NCBI RefSeq assembly: GCF_002944315.1
Contig: NZ_CP024311.1
Coordinates: forward strand, 2,022,501 to 2,086,500
Source of the DNA: Rhizobium sp. NXC24
Lineage (GTDB): Bacteria > Pseudomonadota > Alphaproteobacteria > Rhizobiales > Rhizobiaceae
Reading direction: 5' to 3'
DNA: 64,000 bases
Part shown: one piece after another, positions 22,974 through 30,587 of the stretch
Numbering within the stretch: the first letter of the stretch is position 1
Layout: each line of letters opens with the position of its first letter
The notes under the pieces: model-generated
Databases searched by the model: none
What the model was told of the DNA's origin: nothing
The model's input: the letters and a program-made list of their open reading frames with translations, nothing else
Translations under genes and position numbers: made by a program

Positions 22974-23407
22974 GCCGCTCCGGCCGGTTTCCGGCCGAGG
23001 GAAAAGTAACGCCAGGGCATCCACCAATGATAGCGGGTCCCCATCGTCTCCGGCACGGGATCGAGCCCGCCGGTGCCGCCCGGCCCGCAGCGCGCCACTC
23101 GGAAGAGCGTCATCCAACCGCCGGCCCATAGACCGTGACGGGCGACGGATTCGTAGCCGTATTCCGAGCAGGTCGGGATATGACGGCAAGAATTGCCGAT
23201 GAAACCGGAAAGGGTCAGTTGATAGAAGCGGATGAGGCCCATGCCGAGAAGCCGGTCGGGCGTCTTGCGGAAGGGGCCGGAATAATTGCGGGAATGGCTT
23301 GGCTTGCCGTTGTGGTGAGGAGGTATTTTGTCGCGTCCTAGCCTTTTGGAGCTCGCAGCCGCCCCTCCGTCATCCTCGTCATCTTGCATTGAGCAGAGAT
23401 GGCACAT
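22970..23407 (-). CDS. yidD: Membrane protein insertion efficiency factor YidD
   Basis: A 145-residue protein with the YidD core LLGMGLIRFYQLTLSGFIGNSC, RHIPTCSEYGYES and FRVARCGPGGTGG, including the three conserved Cys. YidD is a small inner-membrane-associated factor aiding YidC-mediated insertion. The N-terminal roughly 50 residues are a polar extension; the MCHLC start resembles the MCxxC start of rhizobial homologues, which favours 23407 over an ATG at 23389. It sits between a NifU-like scaffold gene, 15 bases upstream, and DUF1697 in one probable operon. Confidence 0.93.
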   Translation of the reverse strand: MCHLCSMQDDEDDGGAAASSKRLGRDKIPPHHNGKPSHSRNYSGPFRKTPDRLLGMGLIRFYQLTLSGFIGNSCRHIPTCSEYGYESVARHGLWAGGWMTLFRVARCGPGGTGGLDPVPETMGTRYHWWMPWRYFSLGRKPAGAA

Positions 23408-23422
23408 CGCGTGCGGCCCCGA

Positions 23423-23884
23423 TTAAACGGCTTCGGCCGTTATGGCCTCGTTGGAGCCGCGCGCCGCCTCGATCTGACCGACCGCATCCACGACGGCATC
23501 GAAGGTCAGCATCGTCGAGGCATGCCGCGCCTTGTAATCCTTAACCGGCTTCAAATAACGCATATCCTCGAAACGCCCTATTGGCCCCTCGCCGTCCGCC
23601 TTCAGCATGGCGAGCATGTCTTCGCGTGCCTGGCGTACTTCGGAGGCGGTAGCGCCGACGACATGGCGCGCCATGATAGAGGAAGATGCCTGTCCGAGGG
23701 CGCAGGCCTTGACGTCGTGGGCAAAATCGGTCACGACATCGCCGTCCATTTTGAGCCAGATCTTGACGCGGGAGCCGCAAAGTCTGGAATGGGCCTGAGC
23801 GCTTGCATCGGCGTCGGAAAGGCTGCCGATGCGTTCGATATTGCCGGCAAATTCCAAGATCTTGCTGTTGTAGATGTCGTCCAT
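23423..23884 (-). CDS. NifU/IscU N-terminal-like iron-sulfur scaffold protein
   Basis: A 153-residue protein related to IscU/SufU. Two of the three cluster-ligating Cys are visible, in SRLCGSRVKI and VKACALGQASSS. The third position reads YKARHASTMLTFDAV, with His or Ser where IscU has Cys. This looks like the rhizobial 'iron-sulfur cluster assembly scaffold' branch, whose true activity is uncertain. The gene heads a probable operon with yidD and DUF1697, and is divergent from folE across a 293-base spacer. Confidence 0.85.
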   Translation of the reverse strand: MDDIYNSKILEFAGNIERIGSLSDADASAQAHSRLCGSRVKIWLKMDGDVVTDFAHDVKACALGQASSSIMARHVVGATASEVRQAREDMLAMLKADGEGPIGRFEDMRYLKPVKDYKARHASTMLTFDAVVDAVGQIEAARGSNEAITAEAV

Positions 23885-24084
23885 GATCGCTTTGCTCCGA
23901 CGCGCCCCGTTTTGTGTTTCATAACAAAAAACACAGCGTGTCTCGTTAGGATACTTTCACAGGGGCAATGCCATACTATATGTATGTCGTTCGAAGGCCA
24001 CTAAATTGCAATGGTCTTCTGTAAGTTTGATGGGAAACCGTGCAGGACGGCAGGCTTGTCCGCCAGCCAGAACGCCCCGGAGCC

Positions 24085-24167
24085 CGCCAAAGGTGCATAG
24101 TTCTCCACGTTCCGGAGGATACCAGTGGCGAGTCCGACAAAATAAGATCCGCGGTGCGGATCAGGAG
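24085..24167 (+). promoter_or_regulatory. Candidate THF-II (folE motif) riboswitch leader
   Basis: At 24085-24130 a nested stem forms: CGCC/GGCG, an internal loop, GGT/ACC, an asymmetric loop (GCATAG opposite T), TTCTCC/GGAGGA, and a seven-base loop. A second perfect hairpin, GATCCGC-GGT-GCGGATC at 24146-24162, directly abuts the AGGAG Shine-Dalgarno of folE. THF-II riboswitches are known as short leaders of folE in Alphaproteobacteria, so position, size and structure agree. I could not compare the bases with the covariance model. Confidence 0.7.
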
Positions 24168-24177
24168 ACCACAGGTA

Positions 24178-24801
24178 ATGGACGCCATTGTAAAGAACTT
24201 TCCGCAAGCGCTTGAATCCAATCCGGTATCGGACCGCCCGTCGCAAAAGGAAGCCGAAGACGCTGTCCGCGTTCTGCTTCGCTGGGCAGGTGACGATCCG
24301 GAGCGCGAAGGCCTGCTCGATACGCCGACGCGCGTCGCCAAGGCATACCGCGAACTCTTCTCCGGCTACGAGATGAACCCCGAGGACGTGCTCGGCCGTA
24401 CGTTCGAGGAGGTTTCCGGCTACGATGACATGGTCCTCGTGCGCGACATTCCATTTTTCTCGCATTGCGAACATCACATGGTACCGATCATCGGCAAGGC
24501 GCATGTCGCTTATCTCCCGAATGGCCGCGTTCTTGGCCTGTCGAAGATCGCCCGTGTCGTTGAAATCTTCGGCCGCCGCCTGCAGACGCAGGAGGCCATG
24601 ACCGCTCAGATCGCCAACGCCATAGACGACTCGCTGCGCCCGCGCGGCGTCGCCGTCATGCTCGAAGCCGAGCATATGTGCATGGCGATGCGTGGTGTGC
24701 AGAAGCAGGGCTCGTCGACGTTGACGACGACCTTCACCGGCGCCTTCAAGGCCGATCCGGCCGAGCAGGTCCGCTTCATGACGATGGTCCGGAGCCGCTG
24801 A
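24178..24801 (+). CDS. folE: GTP cyclohydrolase I
   Basis: A 207-residue enzyme converting GTP to dihydroneopterin triphosphate, the first step of folate synthesis. Zinc ligands and active residues are complete: Cys and His in [12 protein letters not shown], His in [10 protein letters not shown] and the [20 protein letters not shown] block. The start MDAIVKNF follows AGGAG ten bases upstream; an open frame continues 46 codons further but runs through the structured leader. It is the first gene of a folE-hisI-patatin series. Regulation by a tetrahydrofolate riboswitch is inferred from that leader. Confidence 0.96.
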   Translation: MDAIVKNFPQALESNPVSDRPSQKEAEDAVRVLLRWAGDDPEREGLLDTPTRVAKAYRELFSGYEMNPEDVLGRTFEEVSGYDDMVLVRDIPFFSHCEHHMVPIIGKAHVAYLPNGRVLGLSKIARVVEIFGRRLQTQEAMTAQIANAIDDSLRPRGVAVMLEAEHMCMAMRGVQKQGSSTLTTTFTGAFKADPAEQVRFMTMVRSR

Positions 24802-24826
24802 TTGGGCTTTCCACGAAAGAGCCGAG

Positions 24827-25276
24827 ATGAACCTGGTATTCAACGAGCCTTCCGAAGATAAATCCGTGCTTGAGGATGCGGGCGATTTCACGCCCCGTTT
24901 CGATGATCGCGGCCTGATCACCGCGATCGTCACCGATGCCCATGATGGTGAATTGCTGATGGTCGCGCATATGAATGCCGAGGCCCTGGCACTGACCATT
25001 AAGACAAAAACGGCGCACTACTTCAGCCGTTCGCGTGGGAAAATCTGGAAAAAGGGTGAAACCTCCGGAAATCTGCAGACGGTGAAGGAGATGCGTACCG
25101 ATTGTGATCAGGATGCTATCTGGCTGAAAGTTGAGGTCGCCGGTCACGATGCAACATGCCATACTGGACGACGTTCCTGCTTCTATCGCACGGTCGAGCT
25201 GGAGGATGGAAAGCCTGTGCTGAACGTCGTCGACGATCATCTGCATTTCGATCCCGGCGAGGTTTATGGGCACTAA
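24827..25276 (+). CDS. hisI: Phosphoribosyl-AMP cyclohydrolase
   Basis: A 149-residue enzyme opening the adenine ring of PR-AMP in histidine biosynthesis. It has the family blocks [27 protein letters not shown], the Mg/Zn-binding [11 protein letters not shown] and the cysteine pair in [13 protein letters not shown]. It is the monofunctional form without a HisE domain. It follows folE by 25 bases, so a histidine gene is cotranscribed with a folate gene, a linkage frequent in rhizobia. Confidence 0.96.
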   Translation: MNLVFNEPSEDKSVLEDAGDFTPRFDDRGLITAIVTDAHDGELLMVAHMNAEALALTIKTKTAHYFSRSRGKIWKKGETSGNLQTVKEMRTDCDQDAIWLKVEVAGHDATCHTGRRSCFYRTVELEDGKPVLNVVDDHLHFDPGEVYGH

Positions 25277-25379
25277 GCACCGCCCGCCGGCTTGGTCAGC
25301 AACAGCCAAATATACGATTTGGAAACAAAAAAGGGACAGTATTTCAGCAAGAGGCAAGTATACGCCTCGGAGGAAAGCC

Positions 25380-26345
25380 ATGTTGAACTGGGGGTTGATT
25401 CGTCAGAGCGCCGGGCAGGTTCCTGCCGGTTCAGGTCCGACCATCTCACAGGACACACCCCCTCCACCCGCTGTTCCCGCTCCCCCTAAGAAAGTAAAGA
25501 TCGCGCTGGCACTCGGCGGTGGCGCTGCCCGGGGCTGGGCGCATATCGGCGTATTGCGTGCCCTCAATGAGGCAGGCATCGAGGTCGGCATGATCGCCGG
25601 CACCTCAATCGGCGCCCTGGTCGGCGGCTGCTACCTCGCCGGCAAGCTTGACGAGCTTGAGGGTTTTGCCCGCTCACTGACCATGCGCCGCATCGCCAGC
25701 CTCCTCGATCTTACGATCGGCGGCAGCGGTCTTTTTGGCGGCATGCGGCTCACAAAGCGCATGCAGGAACACTTGGAAGGCTTCGCAATCGAGGATCTGG
25801 ACCGTCCCTTCGTCGCGGTCGCTTCGGAACTGAATACCGGCCACGAGGTCTGGATCACAAACGGTTCTCTGATCACGGCACTCCGGGCATCTTATGCCCT
25901 GCCCGGCATTTTCGAGCCGGTGCGCACCAATAGCCGCACGCTGGTCGACGGGGCGCTGGTCAATCCGGTGCCCGTTTCTGTCTGCCGTGCCTACGAGCAG
26001 CCACTCGTGGTCGCCGTCAACCTGCACTACGATCTTTTCGGCCGTTCGGCCGTCGTCAAACATAATTCCGGTCCATTGAATGGCGAGCCGCAACGCCGGG
26101 ATGAGGCGCCCTATACCAAGCTCGGCATGACCGGGGTGATGGTGCAGGCTTTCAACATCATCCAGGATCGGATTTCTCGCGCACGCCTCGCCGGCGATCC
26201 GCCGGACCTGGCGCTGCATCCGCGCCTCAGCGACATCGGTCTCTCAGAGTTTCATCGCGCCGGCGAAGCGATCGAGCGCGGCTATGAAGAGACCTCCATC
26301 CGGCTCGCCGAAATCAGGCGCATGCAGGAAGCCTTTGCCAGATAG
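25380..26345 (+). CDS. Patatin-like phospholipase (RssA-type)
   Basis: A 321-residue patatin-domain serine hydrolase. The oxyanion hole is LGGGAARGWAH, the nucleophile lies in IAGTSIGALVGG and the catalytic Asp in LVDGALVNPVPV, so the Ser-Asp dyad is intact. A Pro-rich linker of about 35 residues precedes the domain. The ATG at 25380 has a GGAGG site; the longer frame starting inside hisI was rejected. It is most like the bacterial RssA/YlbK group of cytoplasmic or membrane-associated lipid acyl hydrolases. The gap after hisI is 103 bases. Confidence 0.9.
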   Translation: MLNWGLIRQSAGQVPAGSGPTISQDTPPPPAVPAPPKKVKIALALGGGAARGWAHIGVLRALNEAGIEVGMIAGTSIGALVGGCYLAGKLDELEGFARSLTMRRIASLLDLTIGGSGLFGGMRLTKRMQEHLEGFAIEDLDRPFVAVASELNTGHEVWITNGSLITALRASYALPGIFEPVRTNSRTLVDGALVNPVPVSVCRAYEQPLVVAVNLHYDLFGRSAVVKHNSGPLNGEPQRRDEAPYTKLGMTGVMVQAFNIIQDRISRARLAGDPPDLALHPRLSDIGLSEFHRAGEAIERGYEETSIRLAEIRRMQEAFAR

Positions 26346-26463
26346 GGCATGACTCATTCGGAAATGGAAGGATGCTGCGGATGCGGAGCCGATTTCGGCT
26401 CCGGCGAGCGGGATTGCTCCCAAGTGCCGCGCCACCGGGTCCTTCTCTTTGGACTCAGGGCGT

Positions 26464-26504
26464 TCGCCGCTGCAATCGACCCACTGGGTCGATTGCAGCG
26501 GCGA
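26464..26504. repeat. 19-bp perfect inverted repeat between convergent genes
   Basis: TCGCCGCTGCAATCGACCC and its exact complement are separated by ACT. The palindrome lies in the 173-base gap between the ends of the patatin and CBS genes, with a smaller GGAGCCG/CGGCTCC hairpin at 26385-26402. No T-run follows in either direction. It may be a U-poor bidirectional terminator or an intergenic repeat unit. Confidence 0.8.
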
Positions 26505-26518
26505 TGCCGAACCGCTCC

Positions 26519-26953
26519 TCACCCGGCGATGTAAGCCTTGATCTGTTCGGCCTCGAGCTCGATTTCGCGGATGCGCCATTTTACGACGTCGCCGATTGAG
26601 ATGATGCCCGTGAGCTTGCCTTTGTCTTCGACCGGAACATGGCGGAAGCGGCGGTGTGTCATCAGTTCCATCAGCTCGTCGGTGGTAGTGTCTTCCTTGC
26701 AGCGGTGCACCTTCGCCGTCATCAGTGAAGCAATCGGCTGGTTGAGGCAGTCTGGGCCGTGCTTGGCGACCGCGTTGACGACATCGCGTTCGGTGAAAAT
26801 GCCGGAAATCTTGCCCGCCATCCCGACGACGACGATGGCGCCGATGCGGTGTTCACTCAGAATCTTGGCGGCTTCTGCAAGGGTCGTATTTCCCCCGGCG
26901 GTGGTGACATTGCGACCTTTGGCATCAAGTATGGCTTTAACGGAAACAGACAT
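26519..26953 (-). CDS. Tandem CBS domain protein
   Basis: A 144-residue protein made of two CBS motifs, about residues 8-62 and 75-130. Core strands are AKILSEHRIGAIVVVG with GIFTERDVVNAVA, and LMTHRRFRHVPVEDKG with GIISIGDVVKWR. Stand-alone CBS pairs bind adenine nucleotides or S-adenosyl compounds and regulate partners; no partner is identified here. The start is at MSVSVKAIL. The open frame continues upstream only as a non-coding reading across rhomboid. Confidence 0.9.
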   Translation of the reverse strand: MSVSVKAILDAKGRNVTTAGGNTTLAEAAKILSEHRIGAIVVVGMAGKISGIFTERDVVNAVAKHGPDCLNQPIASLMTAKVHRCKEDTTTDELMELMTHRRFRHVPVEDKGKLTGIISIGDVVKWRIREIELEAEQIKAYIAG

Positions 26954-27126
26954 TCGATCCTCCCATCTCGAAAGCAAAGTGAACAAATGAGCCTCGGATT
27001 TGTTCCGAATCGCCTCCGGACCTGGACCGATGCTACCTTCATCGATCCGCGTCGGTCTCCTCCCTTTGCGGCCGATAGGTGTCAATGGTGCGCTAGTGAG
27101 GCCAAGAAAGCAACAGCTTCGTCCGC

Positions 27127-27888
27127 CTATGGAGCCGAGTTTTCGAGTTCGATACGGGGTTCCCGGTCGAACAGGGAAAACAGCAGAAAGCCGAAAAGGA
27201 AGCCGCCGATATGGGCATCCCAGGCCACCGGCTGCGTGCTGTCGCCGACGATCGTGATGCCGAAAGCGACGAGCGCATTGCCCGCGATCCACATCACGAT
27301 ATAGGCGACGACCGTGCGGCTGCGCAGCGAGGCCAGGATCGACAGCCGCGGATTGAGATGGGCCTGCCGAATGCCGACACGACGGCCATCCATGGCGGGA
27401 AAGGCAAAACGGCAGGCCGCTCCCATCAGCCCTGAAACGACGCCCGATGCGCCGATCAGCAAGCTTTGGTCGCCCCAATAGATGGCGGCATGCAGGAATG
27501 CGGATGCAGCCGCTGAAAGAACCCAGAAGATCACGTAGCGCACAACACCGATCCGGCGCGCGACGGGAGCGGCAAAGACCATAAGCCACAGCCCGTTGAA
27601 GACGATATGCTCGATGCTGCCATGCAGGAGCGAATAGGTAACCGGCGTCCACAGCCATTCCAGCCCCTGTTGCGACAGCGGAAAGGCGTAACGCGCGGGA
27701 ATGAAGCTGAAGGTGAAATATAGCCAATTCAGCGTATCGTCCGACCACCAGGGCAGGTTTTGAATAGCGAAGACGACGATGAGCAGGCCGAGGCTTGCGA
27801 GGATGACGGGCGGCAGGTTGAAAGCAGGAACCCGCTTCGGCGGCCGATTTTCCTCGGGCTCGTGGCGCGGCGGCTCTGCATCATCCAT
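27127..27888 (-). CDS. Rhomboid family intramembrane serine protease
   Basis: A 253-residue polytopic protein with six or seven helices. The catalytic Ser lies in IGASGVVSGLMGA and the catalytic His in WDAHIGGFLFGFLLF; the loop segment near TPVTYSLLHGSIEHIVFNGLWLM carries the usual H-x-x-x-N features. It cleaves membrane proteins within or next to transmembrane segments; the substrate is unknown. The start is MDDAEPPRHEPEE because a strong terminator lies just upstream at 27941-27972, making the longer frame untenable. Confidence 0.92.
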   Translation of the reverse strand: MDDAEPPRHEPEENRPPKRVPAFNLPPVILASLGLLIVVFAIQNLPWWSDDTLNWLYFTFSFIPARYAFPLSQQGLEWLWTPVTYSLLHGSIEHIVFNGLWLMVFAAPVARRIGVVRYVIFWVLSAAASAFLHAAIYWGDQSLLIGASGVVSGLMGAACRFAFPAMDGRRVGIRQAHLNPRLSILASLRSRTVVAYIVMWIAGNALVAFGITIVGDSTQPVAWDAHIGGFLFGFLLFSLFDREPRIELENSAP

Positions 27889-27940
27889 GATTTGCTCTGA
27901 TATCTTGAGAAGGGACTCGAGACATACAGCAGCGAATATC

Positions 27941-27972
27941 AAAAAAAAAGCCGCCCAACCCCGTTGGACGGC
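27941..27972 (-). terminator. Strong rho-independent terminator
   Basis: On the minus strand, GCCG-T-CCAAC / GTTGG-G-CGGC (10 pairs including one wobble), with a three-base loop, is followed by nine consecutive T residues. No protein-coding gene lies immediately upstream in this direction. Confidence 0.9.
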
Positions 27973-28057
27973 TTGTTCGGGCGCTCCTCGCTGGGATGTG
28001 CCGCAATGGTTATGTCCCACGCCCGAGAATAGTTTGTGCTGAAGGTCACCCTCGTGA
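27941..28057 (-). ncRNA. Candidate small RNA of about 117 nt (or attenuated leader of rhomboid)
   Basis: A promoter-like pair on the minus strand (see 28065-28093) predicts a transcript starting near 28057. It contains a stem-loop at 27979-28024 (GGGCG/CGCCC and TGGGA/TCCCA with an asymmetric GCGAGGAG bulge) and ends in a 10-bp hairpin followed by nine U residues. No ORF fits. It could be an independent trans-acting RNA of an unidentified rhizobial family, or a terminated leader of rhomboid, whose ATG is 53 bases past the U-run. Confidence 0.55.
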
Positions 28058-28064
28058 AGTGATG

Positions 28065-28093
28065 GTCTATTCTTCCCACTCATGGCCCCGCAA
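28065..28093 (-). promoter_or_regulatory. Sigma-70-like promoter of the candidate sRNA
   Basis: On the minus strand, TTGCGG and ATAGAC are separated by 17 bases. It is only a moderate match to consensus, but is placed correctly for a short RNA ending at the terminator near 27941. Confidence 0.4.
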
Positions 28094-28192
28094 GGCAAAT
28101 GAAACCCTCTGTTAACCTTAATGGCTCGGCCGTGGCACGAAATAAGCAAGGCATGACGTAAGGGCAATGAATGCCCCTGCATCTGAATTGAA

Positions 28193-28840
28193 ATGGGACA
28201 CAGGCGCGTCATGCGGCAGAAAACCAGCACAGAGATATTTACCTATTGGGAGCAGCTTCGCGGCAACGCGGATGCTCCCCTGCGTAATTTGATACAGCCT
28301 TCGGCAGTCCGCCATATTCTGCCCCAGCTCTTCATTCTGGAGTCGGTGCCGGATGAGACGCCGCGTTTTCGGTTGGCCGGAACGGCGATCTGCGGCTTCA
28401 TGGGCCGCGAGCTTCGGGGCGAGAGCTTTGCCGCATTGTGGGCGGGAAGCCAGCCTGACGATCCCGTGCGCATCGCCGCCGGCGTGATGGCACATGTCGT
28501 TCCTGCCTTGATCAACGCGACCGGGTACAGCATCAGCGGCCGCAATATGGCCTTCGAAATGGTGCTGATGCCGGTGCGTTCGGCCGGCGATATCTGCGAT
28601 CGGCTGCTTGGCTGCCTGACGCCGGTTGCCCATGCGTCATGGCTTGGTGGCGAACGTCTGGAGTTCCTGGCGCTCGATCGCAGCCGCCTGCTGTACGAGC
28701 GTCCCGCCCGGCGCGTCGAATTGTCGCCGCATCTCGATCCCGTCGATTTGACCTCTCATCACGCCCTAAATCCTAAGGCGGGTGGACGCGATGAAGGACC
28801 GGTTGATCCATCGCGATACAGATTCAACCGTCTTCTCTGA
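28193..28840 (+). CDS. PAS domain-containing protein (PAS_5/alphaproteobacterial type)
   Basis: A 215-residue cytoplasmic protein of the alphaproteobacterial PAS_5 group. Recognisable segments are IFTYWEQLRGNADAPLR, LPQLFILESVPDETPRFRLAGTAICGFMGRELRG and a later GCLTPVAHASWLGG. The output helix is short and no kinase, cyclase or DNA-binding domain follows, so it is probably a regulatory protein acting on a partner. ATGs at 28193 and 28211 are both possible. It precedes a PilZ gene on the same strand, but a 12-bp hairpin intervenes. Confidence 0.75.
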   Translation: MGHRRVMRQKTSTEIFTYWEQLRGNADAPLRNLIQPSAVRHILPQLFILESVPDETPRFRLAGTAICGFMGRELRGESFAALWAGSQPDDPVRIAAGVMAHVVPALINATGYSISGRNMAFEMVLMPVRSAGDICDRLLGCLTPVAHASWLGGERLEFLALDRSRLLYERPARRVELSPHLDPVDLTSHHALNPKAGGRDEGPVDPSRYRFNRLL

Positions 28841-28859
28841 GCTATCCCTCAGAGAAGAC
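28830..28859 (+). terminator. Perfect hairpin overlapping the PAS gene stop codon
   Basis: GTCTTCTCTGAG pairs with CTCAGAGAAGAC over a six-base loop, a perfect 12-bp stem that includes the TGA stop. No T-run follows, so termination is possible but not certain. Confidence 0.45.
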
Positions 28860-28924
28860 AACCTTACCTTAAGAAGTTTCGGCTAGTGATTGCATGAGAC
28901 ATAATCGGTTGAAGAAGCCTTTTC

Positions 28925-29554
28925 ATGCATTCATTCCAGTCAGCCCAGACGACGCGGCCAAATCAATTGGCGGGGAATGCGCCGCGCATGGATCAGCGGA
29001 CCTTTCAGCGGGTTCCGATCAACATGCAGGGCCGCCTGATGCTGGCCAACTACGAAGAATTCGAATGCCTGGTCACGGATATGTCGCCCGGCGACATGTA
29101 CGTCACCTGCCCTGGCCGCCCGCGCACCAATGAGCGTGTCGTCGCCTATATCGACCATCTCGGCCGGGTCGAGGGCCATGTTGTCGCCGTCGACGCCCGC
29201 GGCTTCAGCATGTCGATCAACGCCACCGACCGCAAGCGCGAGAAGCTCGCCGCTCAGCTCACTTGGCTGGCCAACAAGCATGAGCTCGGTCTGCCGGAAG
29301 ATCGTCGTCACGACCGTCTGACACCGCGCAATACCCTCAGCGAACTGACGCTGGAAGACGGCACGCGCTATGTCTGCCGCATCATGGACCTGTCGCTTTC
29401 GGGTGCGGCCGTCGATGTCGAGGCACGCCCGCCGATCGGCACGCCGGTACGCCTCGGCAACATGCGCGGCCGTGTCGTACGCCACTTCATTGAAGGCGTC
29501 GCGATCGAATTTCTCTCGCTGCAATCTCGCGAGACCTTGCGCGAATTCCTCTAA
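28925..29554 (+). CDS. Tandem PilZ domain protein (probable c-di-GMP receptor)
   Basis: A 209-residue protein with two PilZ domains. The second (about residues 125-205) has the canonical c-di-GMP motifs: RRHDR for RxxxR and DLSLSG for D/NxSxxG. The first (about residues 23-100) has RTFQR but DMSPGD in place of DxSxxG, so it may bind weakly or serve dimerisation. There is no membrane segment, so it is likely a soluble receptor modulating motility or polysaccharide synthesis. An internal ATG at 28988 just before the first domain is an alternative start. Confidence 0.9.
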   Translation: MHSFQSAQTTRPNQLAGNAPRMDQRTFQRVPINMQGRLMLANYEEFECLVTDMSPGDMYVTCPGRPRTNERVVAYIDHLGRVEGHVVAVDARGFSMSINATDRKREKLAAQLTWLANKHELGLPEDRRHDRLTPRNTLSELTLEDGTRYVCRIMDLSLSGAAVDVEARPPIGTPVRLGNMRGRVVRHFIEGVAIEFLSLQSRETLREFL

Positions 29555-29624
29555 TTTTGTCATCGTGCTGTCACGCCGGCTGGTGAAATAGCGGCGTTTC
29601 ACCCCTCTGCCTGTGTGACGGCCG

Positions 29625-30587
29625 ATGAAGACGCTTTATCCTGAAATCGAGCCCTATGATCAGGGCATGCTTGACGTCGGCGATGCGCATCGCATTTGCT
29701 GGACGCAATCGGGCAATCCGAACGGTGTTCCAGTCGTCGTCCTGCATGGTGGTCCGGGTTCCGGCAGTTCCGCCAGTACTCGCCGCTTTTTCGATCCGGA
29801 ACATTATCGCATCATTCAATTCGACCAACGCGGCTGCGGCGGAAGCTTGCCGCATGCGTCAGAGCCGCGGGCAGACCTTTCCGCCAACACCACATGGCAC
29901 CTAGTTGGCGACATCGAGCAGCTTCGGTTCTTCCTCGGCATCGAGCGCTGGTTGGTCTACGGCAATTCCTGGGGCTGTACTCTGGCGCTGATCTACGCCG
30001 AGACGCATCCGCAACGCGTCGCAGCCCTCATTGTCGTTGGGGTCACCATGACGCGGCAATCCGAGATCGATTGGCTCTATAACGGGCTTGCCCGCTTCTT
30101 TCCTGAAGAATGGGCTCGCTTCCGTGCTGGCGTGCCAGAGAGCGAGCGCAATGGCGATCTGGTGGCTGCATATTATCACCTGCTCCTTAATCTGGATCCG
30201 GCCGTCCATGTCAAAGCCGCCAAGGACTGGCACGACTGGGAATCGGCTTCGATCCTCGTCGATACCCAAACGACTTTGCCCAGCCGCTGGTCCGATCCCC
30301 GATATCTCACTGCAAGAGCGCGCATCATCACGCATTACTTCCATTATCGCGGCTGGCTGGAAGAGAGCCAGATACTGCGGGACATCAACCGGCTCGAGGG
30401 TATCCCCTGCACGATGATCCAGGGCCGGCTCGATCTGGAGGCACCCGTCATAACCGCGTGGGAGCTGTCGCGGGCATGGCCTGCGGCAAGATTGGTCGTG
30501 GTTCCCAATTCCGCCCATTCGCCGGCGACGTCGGAGATAGCGGCAGCCATTGTCGAAGCGACGGACGAATTTCGCGTCATCGGCTGA
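29625..30587 (+). CDS. pip: Proline iminopeptidase
   Basis: A 320-residue alpha/beta hydrolase of the S33 family that releases N-terminal proline from peptides. Blocks typical of Pip are VLHGGPGSGSS, FDQRGCGGSLPH, LVYGNSWGCTLAL with the nucleophile Ser, QGRLDLEAP and VVPNSAHSP with the catalytic His. One deviation is GNSWG where most Pip enzymes have GGSWG. It is cytoplasmic and a single gene; its stop TGA overlaps a spurious short ORF. Confidence 0.92.
   Translation: MKTLYPEIEPYDQGMLDVGDAHRICWTQSGNPNGVPVVVLHGGPGSGSSASTRRFFDPEHYRIIQFDQRGCGGSLPHASEPRADLSANTTWHLVGDIEQLRFFLGIERWLVYGNSWGCTLALIYAETHPQRVAALIVVGVTMTRQSEIDWLYNGLARFFPEEWARFRAGVPESERNGDLVAAYYHLLLNLDPAVHVKAAKDWHDWESASILVDTQTTLPSRWSDPRYLTARARIITHYFHYRGWLEESQILRDINRLEGIPCTMIQGRLDLEAPVITAWELSRAWPAARLVVVPNSAHSPATSEIAAAIVEATDEFRVIG

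Noticed and set aside
20748..23009. 753-codon plus-strand open frame
   Set aside because: Antisense to thrS and DUF1697, with no recognisable protein motif.
23913..23935. TGTGTTT/AAACACA palindrome upstream of the NifU-like gene as an operator
   Set aside because: AT-rich 7-bp arms with no recognised regulator or conservation evidence; too weak to report as a site.
24040..24177. 46-codon N-terminal extension of FolE
   Set aside because: It covers the structured leader, and FolE conservation begins after the ATG at 24178.
26519..27748. 409-codon frame that could suggest a fusion of an unknown domain to the CBS protein
   Set aside because: The first 265 codons are an alternative reading of rhomboid. 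The CBS protein has its own start at 26953.
27941..28057. 6S RNA or SRP RNA
   Set aside because: The predicted transcript is too short for 6S, lacks a long closing stem with a central bubble, and shows no GGAA-type SRP tetraloop motif.
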